Shown here: in pieces, positions 7,499 to 16,033 of the stretch
How the letters are laid out: each line of letters starts with the position of its first letter
Position numbering within the stretch: the stretch's first letter is position 1
Source: Miltoncostaea marina
GTDB lineage: Bacteria; Actinomycetota; Thermoleophilia; Miltoncostaeales; Miltoncostaeaceae
Assembly (NCBI RefSeq): GCF_018141525.1
Contig: NZ_CP064655.1
Location: 2,574,501 to 2,638,500 of the forward strand
Reading direction: 5' to 3'
DNA: 64,000 nucleotides
Made by a program: the position numbers and the translations under genes
Notes under the pieces: model-generated
What the model was told of the DNA's origin: nothing
Database searches by the model: none
What the model saw: the letters and a program-made list of their open reading frames with translations, nothing else

Positions 7499-9203
7499 GC
7501 GCCGCGGCCCCCGCCTCCGGCGCCGGCGGACCGGGGGCGGGGGCGGCCGGGGGCGGCGCCGACGGCAGCTGCAGCCGCGCCCGCCCGCCGGGCCCCGCCT
7601 CGACGCTCAGCCGCCCGCCCAGGCGCTCGGCGAGCGCCGCCGCCACGCCGAGGCCGAGGCCGGCGCCGGGGAAGCCCGCGGCGCCCTCGCCGCGGGCGAA
7701 GCGCTCCGTGGCGGCGGCGAGCTCGGGGCCCGGGATGCCCGGGCCGGTGTCGGTGACGCGCAGCTCCACGTCGCCGTCCGGCAGCGCCCGGCCCGACAGC
7801 GTGATGACCCCGCCGCGCGGCGTGAAGGTGGCCGCGTTCGCGACGAGCTCGCCCAGGATCTCGTGCAGCAGGGCGGCGTCGGTGCGCAGGGGCGGCAGGT
7901 CGTCGGGCAGCGCGGTCTCCAGGCGCAGGCCGCGATCGCGCAGGCGCCGGTCGAAGGCCGTGCCCAGGCCGTAGGCGACGCCGGCCGCGCCCACCGGGCG
8001 CAGGCGCACGGGGCGCGCGCGCGGGTCGTTGTCGGTGCCGCGCAGCAGCTGCGCCACCAGGCGCTCCATCCGGTCGCCGGCCGACTGCACGCGGCGCACC
8101 GTCGGCGCCGCGCCGGCGGGCACCTGGCCCAGCAGGTCGGAGGCGAGCGCCTGCACCTCGCTGACCGGCGCCTGCAGGTGGCGGGCCGCCGCCCCGGTCA
8201 CCTGGCGGCGCACGGCGGCCATGCGGGCCTGCTCGGTGCGGTCGCCGACCGCCACCACGCGACCGCCCGGCACGGCCCACGCCTCCAGCTCGAGGTGGCG
8301 CCCATCCGAGAGGGCGAGCCGCCGCGCCACGGCGCCGCTGGCGGCGAGGCCGAGCCGGACGGCCTCCTCCACCTGGGTCGCGTCGGCGAGGGCGAGCCCG
8401 CCCACGAGGTCCTCCAGGGCGTCGTTGCGGATGATGCCGCCCGAGGGGGTGCGCGCGGCGACCGGGTGCGGCAGCGGGGCGAGGGCGGCGCCCAGCGACT
8501 CGACGCCCGACTCGGCGGCCGCCTGCAGCGACGAGGCGCGCGCCGCGAGGGCGCCGACCGCGCGCGCGAGGCGCCCCCACTCGCCCGGGCCGTCCGCCGG
8601 CACGGGCTGGGGGCGCCCGGCCGCGGCCGCCTCGGCGGCTTCGGACAGCCGGCGGGCGCGGCGCGTGCGACGCGACCCGGCGACCCACGCGGCGGTGCCG
8701 GCCAGCAGGGCGAGGGCGCCCGCCACGGCAAGCGCCGGCGCGAGCGTCGCGTCGAGGGTCCCGGCGCCGGCGGCCAGCGGCCGGCGCAGCACCACGCGGG
8801 CGCCGGAGGGCAGCGTGCGGGACGCCTCCACGGCGCCGTCGCGCAGCGTCCAGCCGGACGCGCCGGCGGTGGCCAGCGAGGCGGCCGGACCGGCCGGGCC
8901 GGCGCCCCACAGGCCGCCGGGGTCGCCGCCGGCCGAGGCCCGCAGGCGGCCGCCCGGGCCGACGAGGCGCGCCGGCGCGCCGGCCTCGGCGAGCGCCGCG
9001 CGCGCGGCGGGGGACGGGCGGGGGTCGACGGCCGCCGCGAGGGCGTCGGCGCGATCGGCGAGCGGCCCGCCGGCGCGCGAGGCCTCCTCGCGCAGCGCCA
9101 GGCCGAGCGCGACCACGGCGACGAGGCCGAGCGCGGCCGCCGAGACCGCGAACGTGACGAGCGCGGCCCGCCACGGGCGGCGTGGGCGGGGGTCGGGGTG
9201 CAT
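7470..9203 (-). CDS. Membrane sensor histidine kinase with degenerate H-box
   Basis: A 577-aa two-TM sensor (TM about 13-37 and 150-175, with a periplasmic domain between). A PAS-like segment follows (about 255-335), then AARHLQAPVSEVQAL where a canonical kinase has SHELRTPLT. The His is kept but the following acidic residue is lost. The ATPase domain is intact: HEILGELVANAATF (N box), DTGPGIPG (G1), GAGLGLGVA (G2). A Pro/Ala tail ends it. No response regulator is adjacent; the divergent neighbour is a BldC/MerR-like regulator. ATG 9203 is the first start before the basic n-region and TM1. Confidence 0.85.
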   Translation of the reverse strand: MHPDPRPRRPWRAALVTFAVSAAALGLVAVVALGLALREEASRAGGPLADRADALAAAVDPRPSPAARAALAEAGAPARLVGPGGRLRASAGGDPGGLWGAGPAGPAASLATAGASGWTLRDGAVEASRTLPSGARVVLRRPLAAGAGTLDATLAPALAVAGALALLAGTAAWVAGSRRTRRARRLSEAAEAAAAGRPQPVPADGPGEWGRLARAVGALAARASSLQAAAESGVESLGAALAPLPHPVAARTPSGGIIRNDALEDLVGGLALADATQVEEAVRLGLAASGAVARRLALSDGRHLELEAWAVPGGRVVAVGDRTEQARMAAVRRQVTGAAARHLQAPVSEVQALASDLLGQVPAGAAPTVRRVQSAGDRMERLVAQLLRGTDNDPRARPVRLRPVGAAGVAYGLGTAFDRRLRDRGLRLETALPDDLPPLRTDAALLHEILGELVANAATFTPRGGVITLSGRALPDGDVELRVTDTGPGIPGPELAAATERFARGEGAAGFPGAGLGLGVAAALAERLGGRLSVEAGPGGRARLQLPSAPPPAAPAPGPPAPEAGAAALTPEPAAAP

Positions 9204-9312
9204 CGTGTGGGAGGGCTTCGCGCCCCGCGGGCGAAAGTCCTTCCGCCGCCGCCGACCACGTGGCGGCCGCGGGCGCGACCCGTGGACCTGGACGACGCGC
9301 TGGGGGCGGCGG

Positions 9313-10044
9313 GTGATCGACGACGAGGACGAGCCGGGCTGGCCGCGGGTCAGGTCCCCGCGCGGCGAGGTCGGCCGGGGGCCGCGCACGCTGACCGCCA
9401 GCGAGGCGGCCGCGCTCCTCGGCGTGAGCGTGGCGACCATCCGCGGCTGGGCCGACCAGGGGCGGGTCCCCTCGCACCGCACGGTCGGCGGCCACCGCCG
9501 CTTCGAGGTGGACGAGCTGCGCGACTGGCTGGCGCGCCGGGGGGCGCCGCCGCCGGAGCCGCGCCGACTGCGCCGCGCGCCGCAGGAGCTGCCGCCCTGC
9601 CCCCTGCTCGCGCGCGCGCTCAACGCCCGCACCGAGGCGATCGTCGACCGCGTGCTCGCCGGCTACGACGAACGCATCGTCACACCGCTCCCCGCGCCGA
9701 GCGGACCGGCCGCGCGCCGCGTGGCCGTGCGGTTCGTGCGGGTGGTCGCCGCGGCGCTGGAGGACGGGCGCCCCGGCGCCCCCACCGGCCGCGTGGAGCT
9801 CGCGGGGCTGCGCGGCGGGCTGGAGGGTCCCATGGGCGCGCGCGTGATCGCGGAGCACACCCGCGTGGCGGCGGCCGTGATCGCCGAGGCCGAGGCCGCG
9901 CGCGCGGCCGGCGTGCCGATGGAGCCGCTGGCCATCCCCGCCCTGCACGCCGTGATCGACCACGCCCGGGCCGCCGTGGTGCGCGGGTTCGAGCAGGCCG
10001 TCGCGGCGCGCGAGCCTTCCCCCCGGGCGCCCGCCCCGCGCTGA
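9313..10044 (+). CDS. BldC/MerR-like helix-turn-helix regulator with C-terminal sensor region
   Basis: Residues about 27-75 form an excisionase/BldC-type winged HTH: LTASEAAALLGVSVATIRGW, then GRVPSHRTVGGHRRF, where the Arg-rich wing contacts DNA, and VDELRDWLARRG. The remaining about 150 residues are helical with no recognised domain (they may bind a ligand or dimerise). It is a likely transcription factor. GTG 9313 gives an acidic N-tail; other starts upstream are possible. It is divergent from the histidine kinase, with 109 nt between them. Whether they form one signalling unit is inference. Confidence 0.75.
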   Translation: MIDDEDEPGWPRVRSPRGEVGRGPRTLTASEAAALLGVSVATIRGWADQGRVPSHRTVGGHRRFEVDELRDWLARRGAPPPEPRRLRRAPQELPPCPLLARALNARTEAIVDRVLAGYDERIVTPLPAPSGPAARRVAVRFVRVVAAALEDGRPGAPTGRVELAGLRGGLEGPMGARVIAEHTRVAAAVIAEAEAARAAGVPMEPLAIPALHAVIDHARAAVVRGFEQAVAAREPSPRAPAPR

Positions 10045-10077
10045 AAATGCCTGACGCCCACCGAGGTGGGCGTCAGG
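10043..10077 (-). terminator. Intrinsic terminator of rnpB
   Basis: A perfect 13-bp stem (10050-10062 with 10065-10077) with a 2-nt loop is followed on the minus strand by CATTTTCA, a real T-tract. The hairpin also abuts the stop of the convergent regulator gene (TGA 10042-10044), so it may serve both directions. Confidence 0.85.
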
Positions 10078-10424
10078 GGTAGCAGGCCGTAAGCCGGATT
10101 CTGTCGTGGGCAGCCATCCATCTGGGACGACCGTCGCCGGTCGCCTCGTGCGGCCTACCTGGGGCTGGGCGAGCAACCCGTGGCGCCCCGGTTTGGCCTT
10201 GCACCGGGTGGGGTTTACCGAGCCGGCCTGTCACCAGGCCGCTGGTGCGCTCTTACCGCACCATTTCACCGTTGCCGCCGACGCCGGGGCGCCGATGGCT
10301 GTGTCTTTTCTGTGGCACTTTCCCTGGGGTTTCCCCCGCTGGCCGTTAACCAGCACCCTGCTCTGCGGTGTCCGGACTTTCCTCAGGCCGCCGGAGCGGC
10401 CCGCGGCTGCCTGGCCTGCCCCGC
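10076..10424 (-). ncRNA. rnpB: RNase P RNA, bacterial type A
   Basis: The catalytic RNA that matures tRNA 5' ends. On the minus strand the conserved core is unmistakable: GAGGAAAGTCCGGAC near the 5' side, then GCTGGTTAACGGCCAG, GGGGGAAACCCCAGGGAAAG, GTGCCACAGAAAA, and near the 3' end AGAATCCGGCTTAC. Helix P1 is formed by GGGGCAGGCC at the 5' end with GGCCTG-CTA-CCCC at the 3' end, which sets the limits given. The terminator follows immediately. Confidence 0.95.
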
Positions 10425-10462
10425 CAGCCTAGCGCGCCCGGACGGGCGCGGACGACGCCGGG

Positions 10463-11077
10463 CTAGAGCTTGCGCAGCACCCCGACGACCACGCCCGCCA
10501 GCGTGACCTCGTCGGGCACGATCGGCTCATAGGCCGGGTTCTCCGGCATGAGGTGCACGCGCCCGTCCACGCGGCGCAGGCGCTTGACCGTGGCCTCGTC
10601 CTCGATCATCGCGACCACGATCTCGCCCTCCGAGGCCGTGGGCGTGCGCTTCACCACCACGAGGTCGCCGTCGAGGATGCCGGCCTCGATCATCGAGTCG
10701 CCGCGCACCCGCAGCAGGAAGTCGCCCGGGAAGGGCGAGGCCACCCAGTCCTCCACGTGCTGCTCCGCGAGCAGCGGGGCTCCGGCGGCGACGGAGCCGA
10801 CCAGCGGCAGGGCCGCGGCCTCGCGAGCGGGCTCGCTCGGCGCGGGCGCCGGGGCGGCCGCGTCGTCGCGCACCACGAACATCGCGCGCGGCTTGGTGGG
10901 GTCGCGCCTGATGTGCCCGGCGGCCTCGAGCTTGGCGAGGTGCGCGTGCACCGTCGAGGGCGACGCGAGGCCCACGCCCAGGCCGATCTCCCGCACGGTG
11001 GGCGGGTACCCGTTGTCCCGGCAATGCCGGGAGATGAAGGCCAGGATGGCGGCCTGCCGTTCGCTCAACTGATCCAT
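10463..11077 (-). CDS. lexA: SOS repressor LexA
   Basis: Repressor of DNA-damage genes, inactivated by RecA-stimulated self-cleavage. The N-terminal winged HTH is visible (MDQLSERQAAILAFI, YPPTVREIGLGVGLASPSTV). The C-terminal peptidase domain has the Ala-Gly cleavage site in SVAAGAPLLAEQ, the catalytic Ser in GDSMIEAG, and Lys in EATVKRLRR. Length 204 aa is typical. A near-consensus SOS box lies 22 nt before the start, so it is autoregulated. A TACGGT box (minus strand, about 11118-11123) just upstream of the operator may be the -10. Confidence 0.97.
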   Translation of the reverse strand: MDQLSERQAAILAFISRHCRDNGYPPTVREIGLGVGLASPSTVHAHLAKLEAAGHIRRDPTKPRAMFVVRDDAAAPAPAPSEPAREAAALPLVGSVAAGAPLLAEQHVEDWVASPFPGDFLLRVRGDSMIEAGILDGDLVVVKRTPTASEGEIVVAMIEDEATVKRLRRVDGRVHLMPENPAYEPIVPDEVTLAGVVVGVLRKL

Positions 11078-11098
11078 GCCGTCGTCGCCTCCGGGACG

Positions 11099-11112
11099 CG
11101 AACAGGTGTTCT
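11099..11112 (-). promoter_or_regulatory. LexA operator (SOS box)
   Basis: CGAACAGGTGTTCT matches the actinobacterial consensus CGAAC-N4-GTTCG at all fixed positions but the last. It lies between the probable -10 and the lexA start codon, a position for autorepression. Confidence 0.85.
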
Positions 11113-11182
11113 CGCGACCGTACCAGGGATGCGCCGGGGGCGAAAGTCGGGTGGCGCACGCCGGGCGCGTGGGCGACTGCTC

Positions 11183-11188
11183 TATACT
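11183..11188 (+). promoter_or_regulatory. -10 box of tRNA-Leu
   Basis: TATACT, 14 nt before the first base of the tRNA, the best -10 in the region. No convincing -35 is seen. Confidence 0.6.
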
Positions 11189-11202
11189 GCCCGGGCCCTC
11201 AG

Positions 11203-11288
<86 letters not shown>

Positions 11289-12065
11289 CTGCGACGCGGC
11301 CCCGGCCAGCCCTGGCCGGGGCCGCGGTCGTTCCGGGGCCGTCGCGGGCGGGCGGACCCGTCATGTGGTCAGCGCGACCGCGCGCCCCGTCGCCCGCCGG
11401 GTCCGCCCCGGCGAGCCCGCACGCGACCGGGTGAGGCCCATGCCCGCCCGTCGTTCCCCCGCGTCCTGTCCGGCCTCCACCGACGTCGCCGCCGGCCCTT
11501 CGTGCGCACGCTCCCGCCGGACGGCATGGGGTGGGTCCCCTTCACCGGCGGCGACGCCACGCCGTACCGGGCCCGGCCGCCGCGGTCGGGTCGCGGGCAC
11601 CGCGGCGTGGGTCGCGACCGTCGGCAGCTGCGCCTGGGACGCCGGGGCCCGCGCGGGCGTCGGCTACCTCGACGGCGTCGCGATCGGCAGCGTGGCCGAC
11701 GCCGTGCGTCACGGCCTACCGGGCCGCGGACGCGATCCCCGGCCTGCGGATCACCTGACCCGCGGGCGCGCGAGGGCCTCCGCCGCGGCGGGGCCCTCGC
11801 CGCGCGGCGGCGCGGCTAGCGGAAGCAGGAGCGGCGCCAGAGGACCACGACCCCCAGCAGCCAGTGCCGTGCGTGTCGCAGGTGCATGTCGACTCCATCG
11901 GCCACGCGGCCCGGACGGTTGAGCCGCCGTGTCCCCGTGTACCCACGGGACGCCGGGAGTCCTCCCCCGCCGGCGCGGGCGCCGGCGACCACGGGGGCGC
12001 CGGCCATCCGGAACGCGCCCCGTCCCGGCGGCCGCCGCGAGCGGCGGGCCGGGACGAGCGTCGAT
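11289..12065. other. 777-nt stretch with no intact gene; broken reading frames
   Basis: No frame gives a credible intact protein. A coding-like fragment at about 11590-11757 changes frame. One frame reads VATVGSCAWDAGARAG and GYLDGVAIGSVADAV, and the next frame continues TAYRAADAIPGLRIT before a stop at 11757. This looks like the 3' remnant of a decayed gene. The stretch begins right at the 3' end of tRNA-Leu, a common integration point, but no att-like duplication of the tRNA end was found. Confidence 0.4.
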
Positions 12066-12197
12066 CTAGAAGATCGTCCCGATCAGCCAGACGACCCACG
12101 CGATGATGTAGACGTGCAGCACCGCGAAGAGGTAGATCGCGATGGCGAGCACGGGGACGGCGATCGCGCTCCCGACCCATTTGGCGGCGACGTTCAT
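12066..12197 (-). CDS. Small single-span membrane protein, 43 aa
   Basis: Unannotated-type small protein: MNVAAKWVGSAIAVPVLAIA, then IYLFAVLHVYIIAWVVWLIG and TIF. It is almost entirely hydrophobic with one Lys at residue 6 and a His near 27, so one or two tight membrane helices. Codon third positions are G or C throughout except one, supporting coding. It is isolated between degenerate sequence and a divergent small gene. Function unknown; it could be a regulatory membrane peptide. Confidence 0.6.
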   Translation of the reverse strand: MNVAAKWVGSAIAVPVLAIAIYLFAVLHVYIIAWVVWLIGTIF

Positions 12198-12351
12198 GGC
12201 GCGGAACCCTACCCGGCGCCGCGGCGCTCCGAAAGGGCGGGCCGCCCGGCAGGTGCACCCGGCCCCGGAGGGTGGGCGCGAGGTCCCGGGGGCCGCGGCC
12301 GGGGGGCACTAGACTCGGCCGGCACCGACCCCGAGCCAGGACCCGACCCAC

Positions 12352-12519
12352 ATGAGCACCGACGCCAGCGCGGCCGACCAGGCGCGCGACGCCCTCCTCT
12401 CCGCCATCGCGACGCAGGTCGCGCTCGCCCCCAACGCGACGACACTGCTGCGCCTGGCCGAGGCCTACGCCTGGGTGATCGAGCCCGGCCAGGCCCACGG
12501 CACCAGCGAGAGGGCCTGA
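12352..12519 (+). CDS. Small hypothetical protein, 55 aa
   Basis: A short helical protein: MSTDASAADQARDALLSAIA, then TQVALAPNATTLLRLAEAYA, WVIEPGQAHGTSERA. Conserved-looking alanine-rich helices, no motif recognised. ATG 12352 lies 38 nt after a TAGACT box (12309-12314), a promoter-like context. The 3' end overlaps the convergent ABC ATPase gene by 55 nt. Confidence 0.6.
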   Translation: MSTDASAADQARDALLSAIATQVALAPNATTLLRLAEAYAWVIEPGQAHGTSERA

Positions 12520-14018
12520 GCGGCGGCCACCAGCCGCCGCGACGCCGGGTGCCCCGGCGCGCCCAGCACCCGCGCGGGGTCGCCCTCCTCGACGATGCGG
12601 CCGGCGTCCATCACCGCCAGCCGGTCCACCCCGCCCGCGACCGCGCCGAGGTCGTGTGAGATGAGCAGGTAGGCGAGCCCCCGCTCGGCGCGCAGGCGGG
12701 CGAGCAGGCCCATCACGGCGGCCGCCGTGGGCGGGTCGAGCGCCGAGGTCGGCTCGTCCAGCACCACCAGTCGAGGCGACATCGCGAGCGCCCGGGCGAT
12801 GGCGACGCGCTGGCGCTGGCCGCCGGAGAGCCCCGCCGGCCGCCGGTCGGCGGCCCCGGCCGGCAGCCCGACCGCCGCGACCAGCGCGGCCACGCGCGCC
12901 GCCCGCTCGCGGGGCCGAACCCCCGCGATCGCCATCGGCTCGGCGATGGAGGCCTTCACACTCATCCTCGGGTCGAGGCTGAGATATGGGTCCTGGAAGA
13001 CGATCCCCGGCCGGCCGGCGCGCCACACGGTGCCCGCATCCGGCCCGACCAGCCCGCACGCCAGGCGGGCGACCGTGGTCTTGCCGCTGCCGGAGGCGCC
13101 GACCAGCCCGACCGCCTCGCCCGCGCCCACCACGAGGCTCAGGTCGTCGACGGCCCGCACGGGGGCGCCCCCTCGCCCGGGCATCTCGCGCCGCACGCCC
13201 CGCAGCTCCAGGACGGGCGGCCCGGGGGCGGCCGGCGGGGCGGGCGGCGGCGCCGGGGCGGTGCCGGCGCGGGCGGCGCCCGGCGGCGCCATGGCCGCAC
13301 GCCGGCGGCCGGGCGCGCCGAGCAGCGACCGGGCGGGGCCCTCCGCCACGATGCGGCCGTCGTCGATCACCGCGACCCGGTCCGCGAGCCGGGCGACCGC
13401 GCCGAGGTCGTGCGAGATCAGCAGCACGCCCAGGCCGTCCGCCCGGCGGCGGGCGTCGATGAGGTCGAGCACGGCCGTGCGGGCCGCGGCGTCGATCGCC
13501 GCGGTGGGCTCGTCGGCCACGAGCACCGCCGGCCCGGGGGCGAGCGCCATCGCGATGAGCGCCCGCTGGCGCTGACCGCCCGAGAGCCGGTGCGGGTGGT
13601 CGTCGCGCGGCACGCCGAGCTCCGCGAGCGCCGCGGCGGCACGGGCGCGCGCCTCGCGGCGGCCGAGCGGCGCGTGAGCGCGCAGGGTCTCGGCCACGCC
13701 GGCGCCCACGCGCTGCACGGGGTCGAGCGCCGCCAGCGGGTCCTGCGGCACCAGCGCGACGCCCCGTCCGCGGATCCGGCGCAGCTCCGCGCCGGCCAGC
13801 GTCCTGCCGCGCAGGGTGACCTCGCCCCCGGTCTGCCGCGCCGGCGGCGGCACGAGCCCCAGCAGGGCGAGCCCGGTGAGCGTCTTGCCTGCCCCGCTCG
13901 CGCCCACCAGCCCGAGCACCTCGCCGCGGCGCACCACGAGCGACACGCCGTCGACCAGCGCCCGCCCGTCCGGGCCCTCCACGCGCAGCCCGCGCGCGGC
14001 CAGCACGGGGGCGCTCAC
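12465..14018 (-). CDS. Peptide ABC transporter ATPase, two ABC domains fused (DppD-DppF type)
   Basis: Energises import of peptides (or nickel) by the adjacent permeases. It is one 517-aa chain with two complete nucleotide-binding domains. Domain 1 has Walker A GASGAGKT (39-46), signature LSGGQRQRALIAM and Walker B VLVADEPT. Domain 2 starts near 275 and has GASGSGKTT, LSGGQRQRVAIARAL and LVVLDEPTSALD. A Pro/Ala linker joins them. Most systems use two separate proteins. The GTG start at 14018 overlaps the permease stop (GTGA). The C-terminal oligopeptide-binding Cys motif of OppD/OppF is missing. Confidence 0.9.
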   Translation of the reverse strand: MSAPVLAARGLRVEGPDGRALVDGVSLVVRRGEVLGLVGASGAGKTLTGLALLGLVPPPARQTGGEVTLRGRTLAGAELRRIRGRGVALVPQDPLAALDPVQRVGAGVAETLRAHAPLGRREARARAAAALAELGVPRDDHPHRLSGGQRQRALIAMALAPGPAVLVADEPTAAIDAAARTAVLDLIDARRRADGLGVLLISHDLGAVARLADRVAVIDDGRIVAEGPARSLLGAPGRRRAAMAPPGAARAGTAPAPPPAPPAAPGPPVLELRGVRREMPGRGGAPVRAVDDLSLVVGAGEAVGLVGASGSGKTTVARLACGLVGPDAGTVWRAGRPGIVFQDPYLSLDPRMSVKASIAEPMAIAGVRPRERAARVAALVAAVGLPAGAADRRPAGLSGGQRQRVAIARALAMSPRLVVLDEPTSALDPPTAAAVMGLLARLRAERGLAYLLISHDLGAVAGGVDRLAVMDAGRIVEEGDPARVLGAPGHPASRRLVAAAQALSLVPWAWPGSITQA

Positions 14019-14875
14019 ACCCCCTCCCGGCGCGGCGGCGGCGTGGCGCGCGGGTCGAGGCCGCGGCGCACCCCCTCGCCGATCAGGCTGACGGCCAGCA
14101 CGGTGACGACGATCGCGAGCCCCGGGGCGAGCGTGAGCCAGGGGTGCTCCTCGAGCGTGTCCCCCGCCCCCGACGCCATCGCGCCCCACGAGCGGTCGCC
14201 GTCGGGGTCGATGCCCAGGCCGAGGAACGACAGGGCGCTCTCGGCGAGCACCGCCACGCCGACCGCCAGCGCGCCGAAGGAGGCGATCTCGGGCGCCGCG
14301 GCCGGCAGCAGGTGCCGCAGCACGACGCGCGGCGCCGCGGCGCCGGCGGCCCGGGCCGCCTCGACGTAGGGCAGCTCGCGGGTGCGCATGGCCGACGCCC
14401 GCGCGAGGCGGAACAGCGGCGGCCAGGACATGAGCGCGAGGATGAGGACCACCTCGGCCGGGCCGACCCGCTCGAAGGCGAGGCTCAGCACGATCAGCAC
14501 CACGAAGGCCGGGACGATCAGGAAGAGGTCGGTGACCCGCGACAGCAGCGCGTCGACCCAGCCGCCGCGCCAGCCGGCGGCGAGGCCGAGGCCCGCGCCG
14601 ACGAGCGTCGCCGCGAGGGCGGTCGCCAGGCCGACGACCAGCGAGACGCGCCCCGACACGAGCGTCTGGGTGAGCACGTCCTCGCCGAGCTCGGCGGTGC
14701 CGAACGGGTGCGTCCACGAGGGCCCCTGCAGGCGGGCGCCCAGCTCCTGCTCGGCGGCCCCGTACGGCGAGATCGCCGGGCCGGCCGCCACCGCGAGCGC
14801 GACGGCCGCGAGCAGGCCGAGCCCCGCCAGCCCCGCGGGGCCGAGGAACGCCGCGGCGGCGCGCGCGCGCCTCAT
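14015..14875 (-). CDS. Peptide ABC transporter permease, DppC type
   Basis: An inner-membrane channel subunit, 286 aa. A first TM (about 14-33) is followed by the OppC-type loop THPFGTAELGEDVLTQTL. Then come the permease helices and the EAA loop YVEAARAAGAAAPRVVLRHLLP, which docks on the ATPase, and ALSFLGLGIDPDGDRSWGAM, a DppC hallmark. It overlaps the upstream permease stop (ATGA) and the downstream ATPase start (GTGA). Confidence 0.92.
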   Translation of the reverse strand: MRRARAAAAFLGPAGLAGLGLLAAVALAVAAGPAISPYGAAEQELGARLQGPSWTHPFGTAELGEDVLTQTLVSGRVSLVVGLATALAATLVGAGLGLAAGWRGGWVDALLSRVTDLFLIVPAFVVLIVLSLAFERVGPAEVVLILALMSWPPLFRLARASAMRTRELPYVEAARAAGAAAPRVVLRHLLPAAAPEIASFGALAVGVAVLAESALSFLGLGIDPDGDRSWGAMASGAGDTLEEHPWLTLAPGLAIVVTVLAVSLIGEGVRRGLDPRATPPPRREGV

Positions 14876-16017
14876 CGCCGCCCCCGCGGGTCGACGCGCG
14901 GGTCGAGCGCGGCGCTCAGCAGGTCGGCGAGCAGGTTCGCCACGACCACCGCCACCGCCCCGATCATCACGATGCCCATCGCCACGTTGACGTCGCGGGC
15001 CAGCGCTGCGTCGCGCAGCAGGCGGCCCATGCCGGGCCACGAGAACACGGTCTCGGTGACCACGGCCCCGCTCAACATGGCCCCCAGGTCCAGGGCCACG
15101 AGGGTCACCAGGGGCACGAGCGCGTTGCGCAGCGCGTGGCCCCACACGACGCGCCGCTCCGACAGGCCGCGGGCGCGGGCCGCCGCCACATGGTCGGACG
15201 ACAGCTCGGCGATGAGCGCGGCGCGCTGGTAGCGGCTCCAGACCGCCACGTTGACCAGCGCGAGCGTGACCACGGGCAGCACGAGGTGCTGCAGGTGGTT
15301 GAGCGAGAGCAGCTCGCCCTCGTGCTCGAAGGACCAGCGCCGGCCGGTGTAGAGGACCACCCGGCCGTCGCCGCCCAGGCGGTCCCACAGCGCGAGGGCG
15401 GCCGCGCTCAGCGCGACCCCGCCCGCGAGCAGCGCGGCCGTCGCCGGGCCGGGCCGGCGCAGCCGGGCCAGCCCGGCGAGCACCAGCAGCAGCCCGATCG
15501 CGAAGGGCACGACGGCCCACCCGTGGTCGCGCATCCAGACCGCCCAGAGCTGCAGCAGCACCCCGGCGACGAAGGTCGGCGTGGCGAAGGCCACCAGCGC
15601 GCCGCCGCTCAGCAGGTGGTCGGTCGCGCCGCCGGCGCGGGTGGCCGACGCCACGCCGAGCGCCACCGCCAGCAGCGCCGAGACCACGAGCGCGATCAGC
15701 ATCAGCTCGAGCGTGGCCGGCAGCGCGTCGAGGATCGGCTCGATCGCGTCCCTGCCGCGGTCGGTGGCGCTGACCCCCCAGTCGCCGCGCACGAACCCGC
15801 TCAGCCAGCGCCAGTAGCCGACGTGCCACGGCTCGTCGAGCCCCTGCTGCTCGATCAGCCGCTGCACGTCCTCCTCGCGCACCGCGGGCAGCTGCCGCAG
15901 CCGCGCCACGGGGTCGGCCGCCCGGTAGAGCAGCCAGTGCGCCACGACGCTGACCACCGCGAGCAGCGGCAGGGCGGCGAGCAGCCGCCGCCCGGCGAGC
16001 GCGGCTACCGCGCCCAC
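14872..16017 (-). CDS. Peptide ABC transporter permease, DppB type
   Basis: A 381-aa membrane subunit that pairs with the DppC-type permease. It shows an N-terminal TM, the DppB loop with GLDEPWHVGYWRWLSGFVRG and DWGVS, then multiple TMs and the EAA loop HVAAARARGLSERRVVWGHA followed by LRNALVPLVT. An insertion of about 70 residues (near 165-235, with extra hydrophobic segments and WSFEHEGELLSLNHLQHLVLP) makes it longer than the usual 310-340 aa. It starts at ATG 16017, 16 nt after the binding-protein gene. Confidence 0.9.
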   Translation of the reverse strand: MGAVAALAGRRLLAALPLLAVVSVVAHWLLYRAADPVARLRQLPAVREEDVQRLIEQQGLDEPWHVGYWRWLSGFVRGDWGVSATDRGRDAIEPILDALPATLELMLIALVVSALLAVALGVASATRAGGATDHLLSGGALVAFATPTFVAGVLLQLWAVWMRDHGWAVVPFAIGLLLVLAGLARLRRPGPATAALLAGGVALSAAALALWDRLGGDGRVVLYTGRRWSFEHEGELLSLNHLQHLVLPVVTLALVNVAVWSRYQRAALIAELSSDHVAAARARGLSERRVVWGHALRNALVPLVTLVALDLGAMLSGAVVTETVFSWPGMGRLLRDAALARDVNVAMGIVMIGAVAVVVANLLADLLSAALDPRVDPRGRR

Positions 16018-16033
16018 CGGCCCCGCCCGGGCC

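Noticed and set aside
7387-10176. Very long open frame on the minus strand covering a kinase, a regulator and rnpB
   Set aside because: High GC leaves few stops. The frame is antisense or out of frame to well-supported genes and to RNase P RNA, and has repetitive Arg/Pro/Gly composition.
11440-11757. Candidate gene from ATG 11440
   Set aside because: Reads Arg/Pro/Ser-rich until a coding-like 3' fragment that needs a frame change; better called a degenerate region.
12229-12242. 14-mer CCGAAAGGGCGGGC shared with 18904-18917
   Set aside because: Both lie in non-coding GC-rich sequence; a 14-base match between such stretches can arise by chance and no structure links them.
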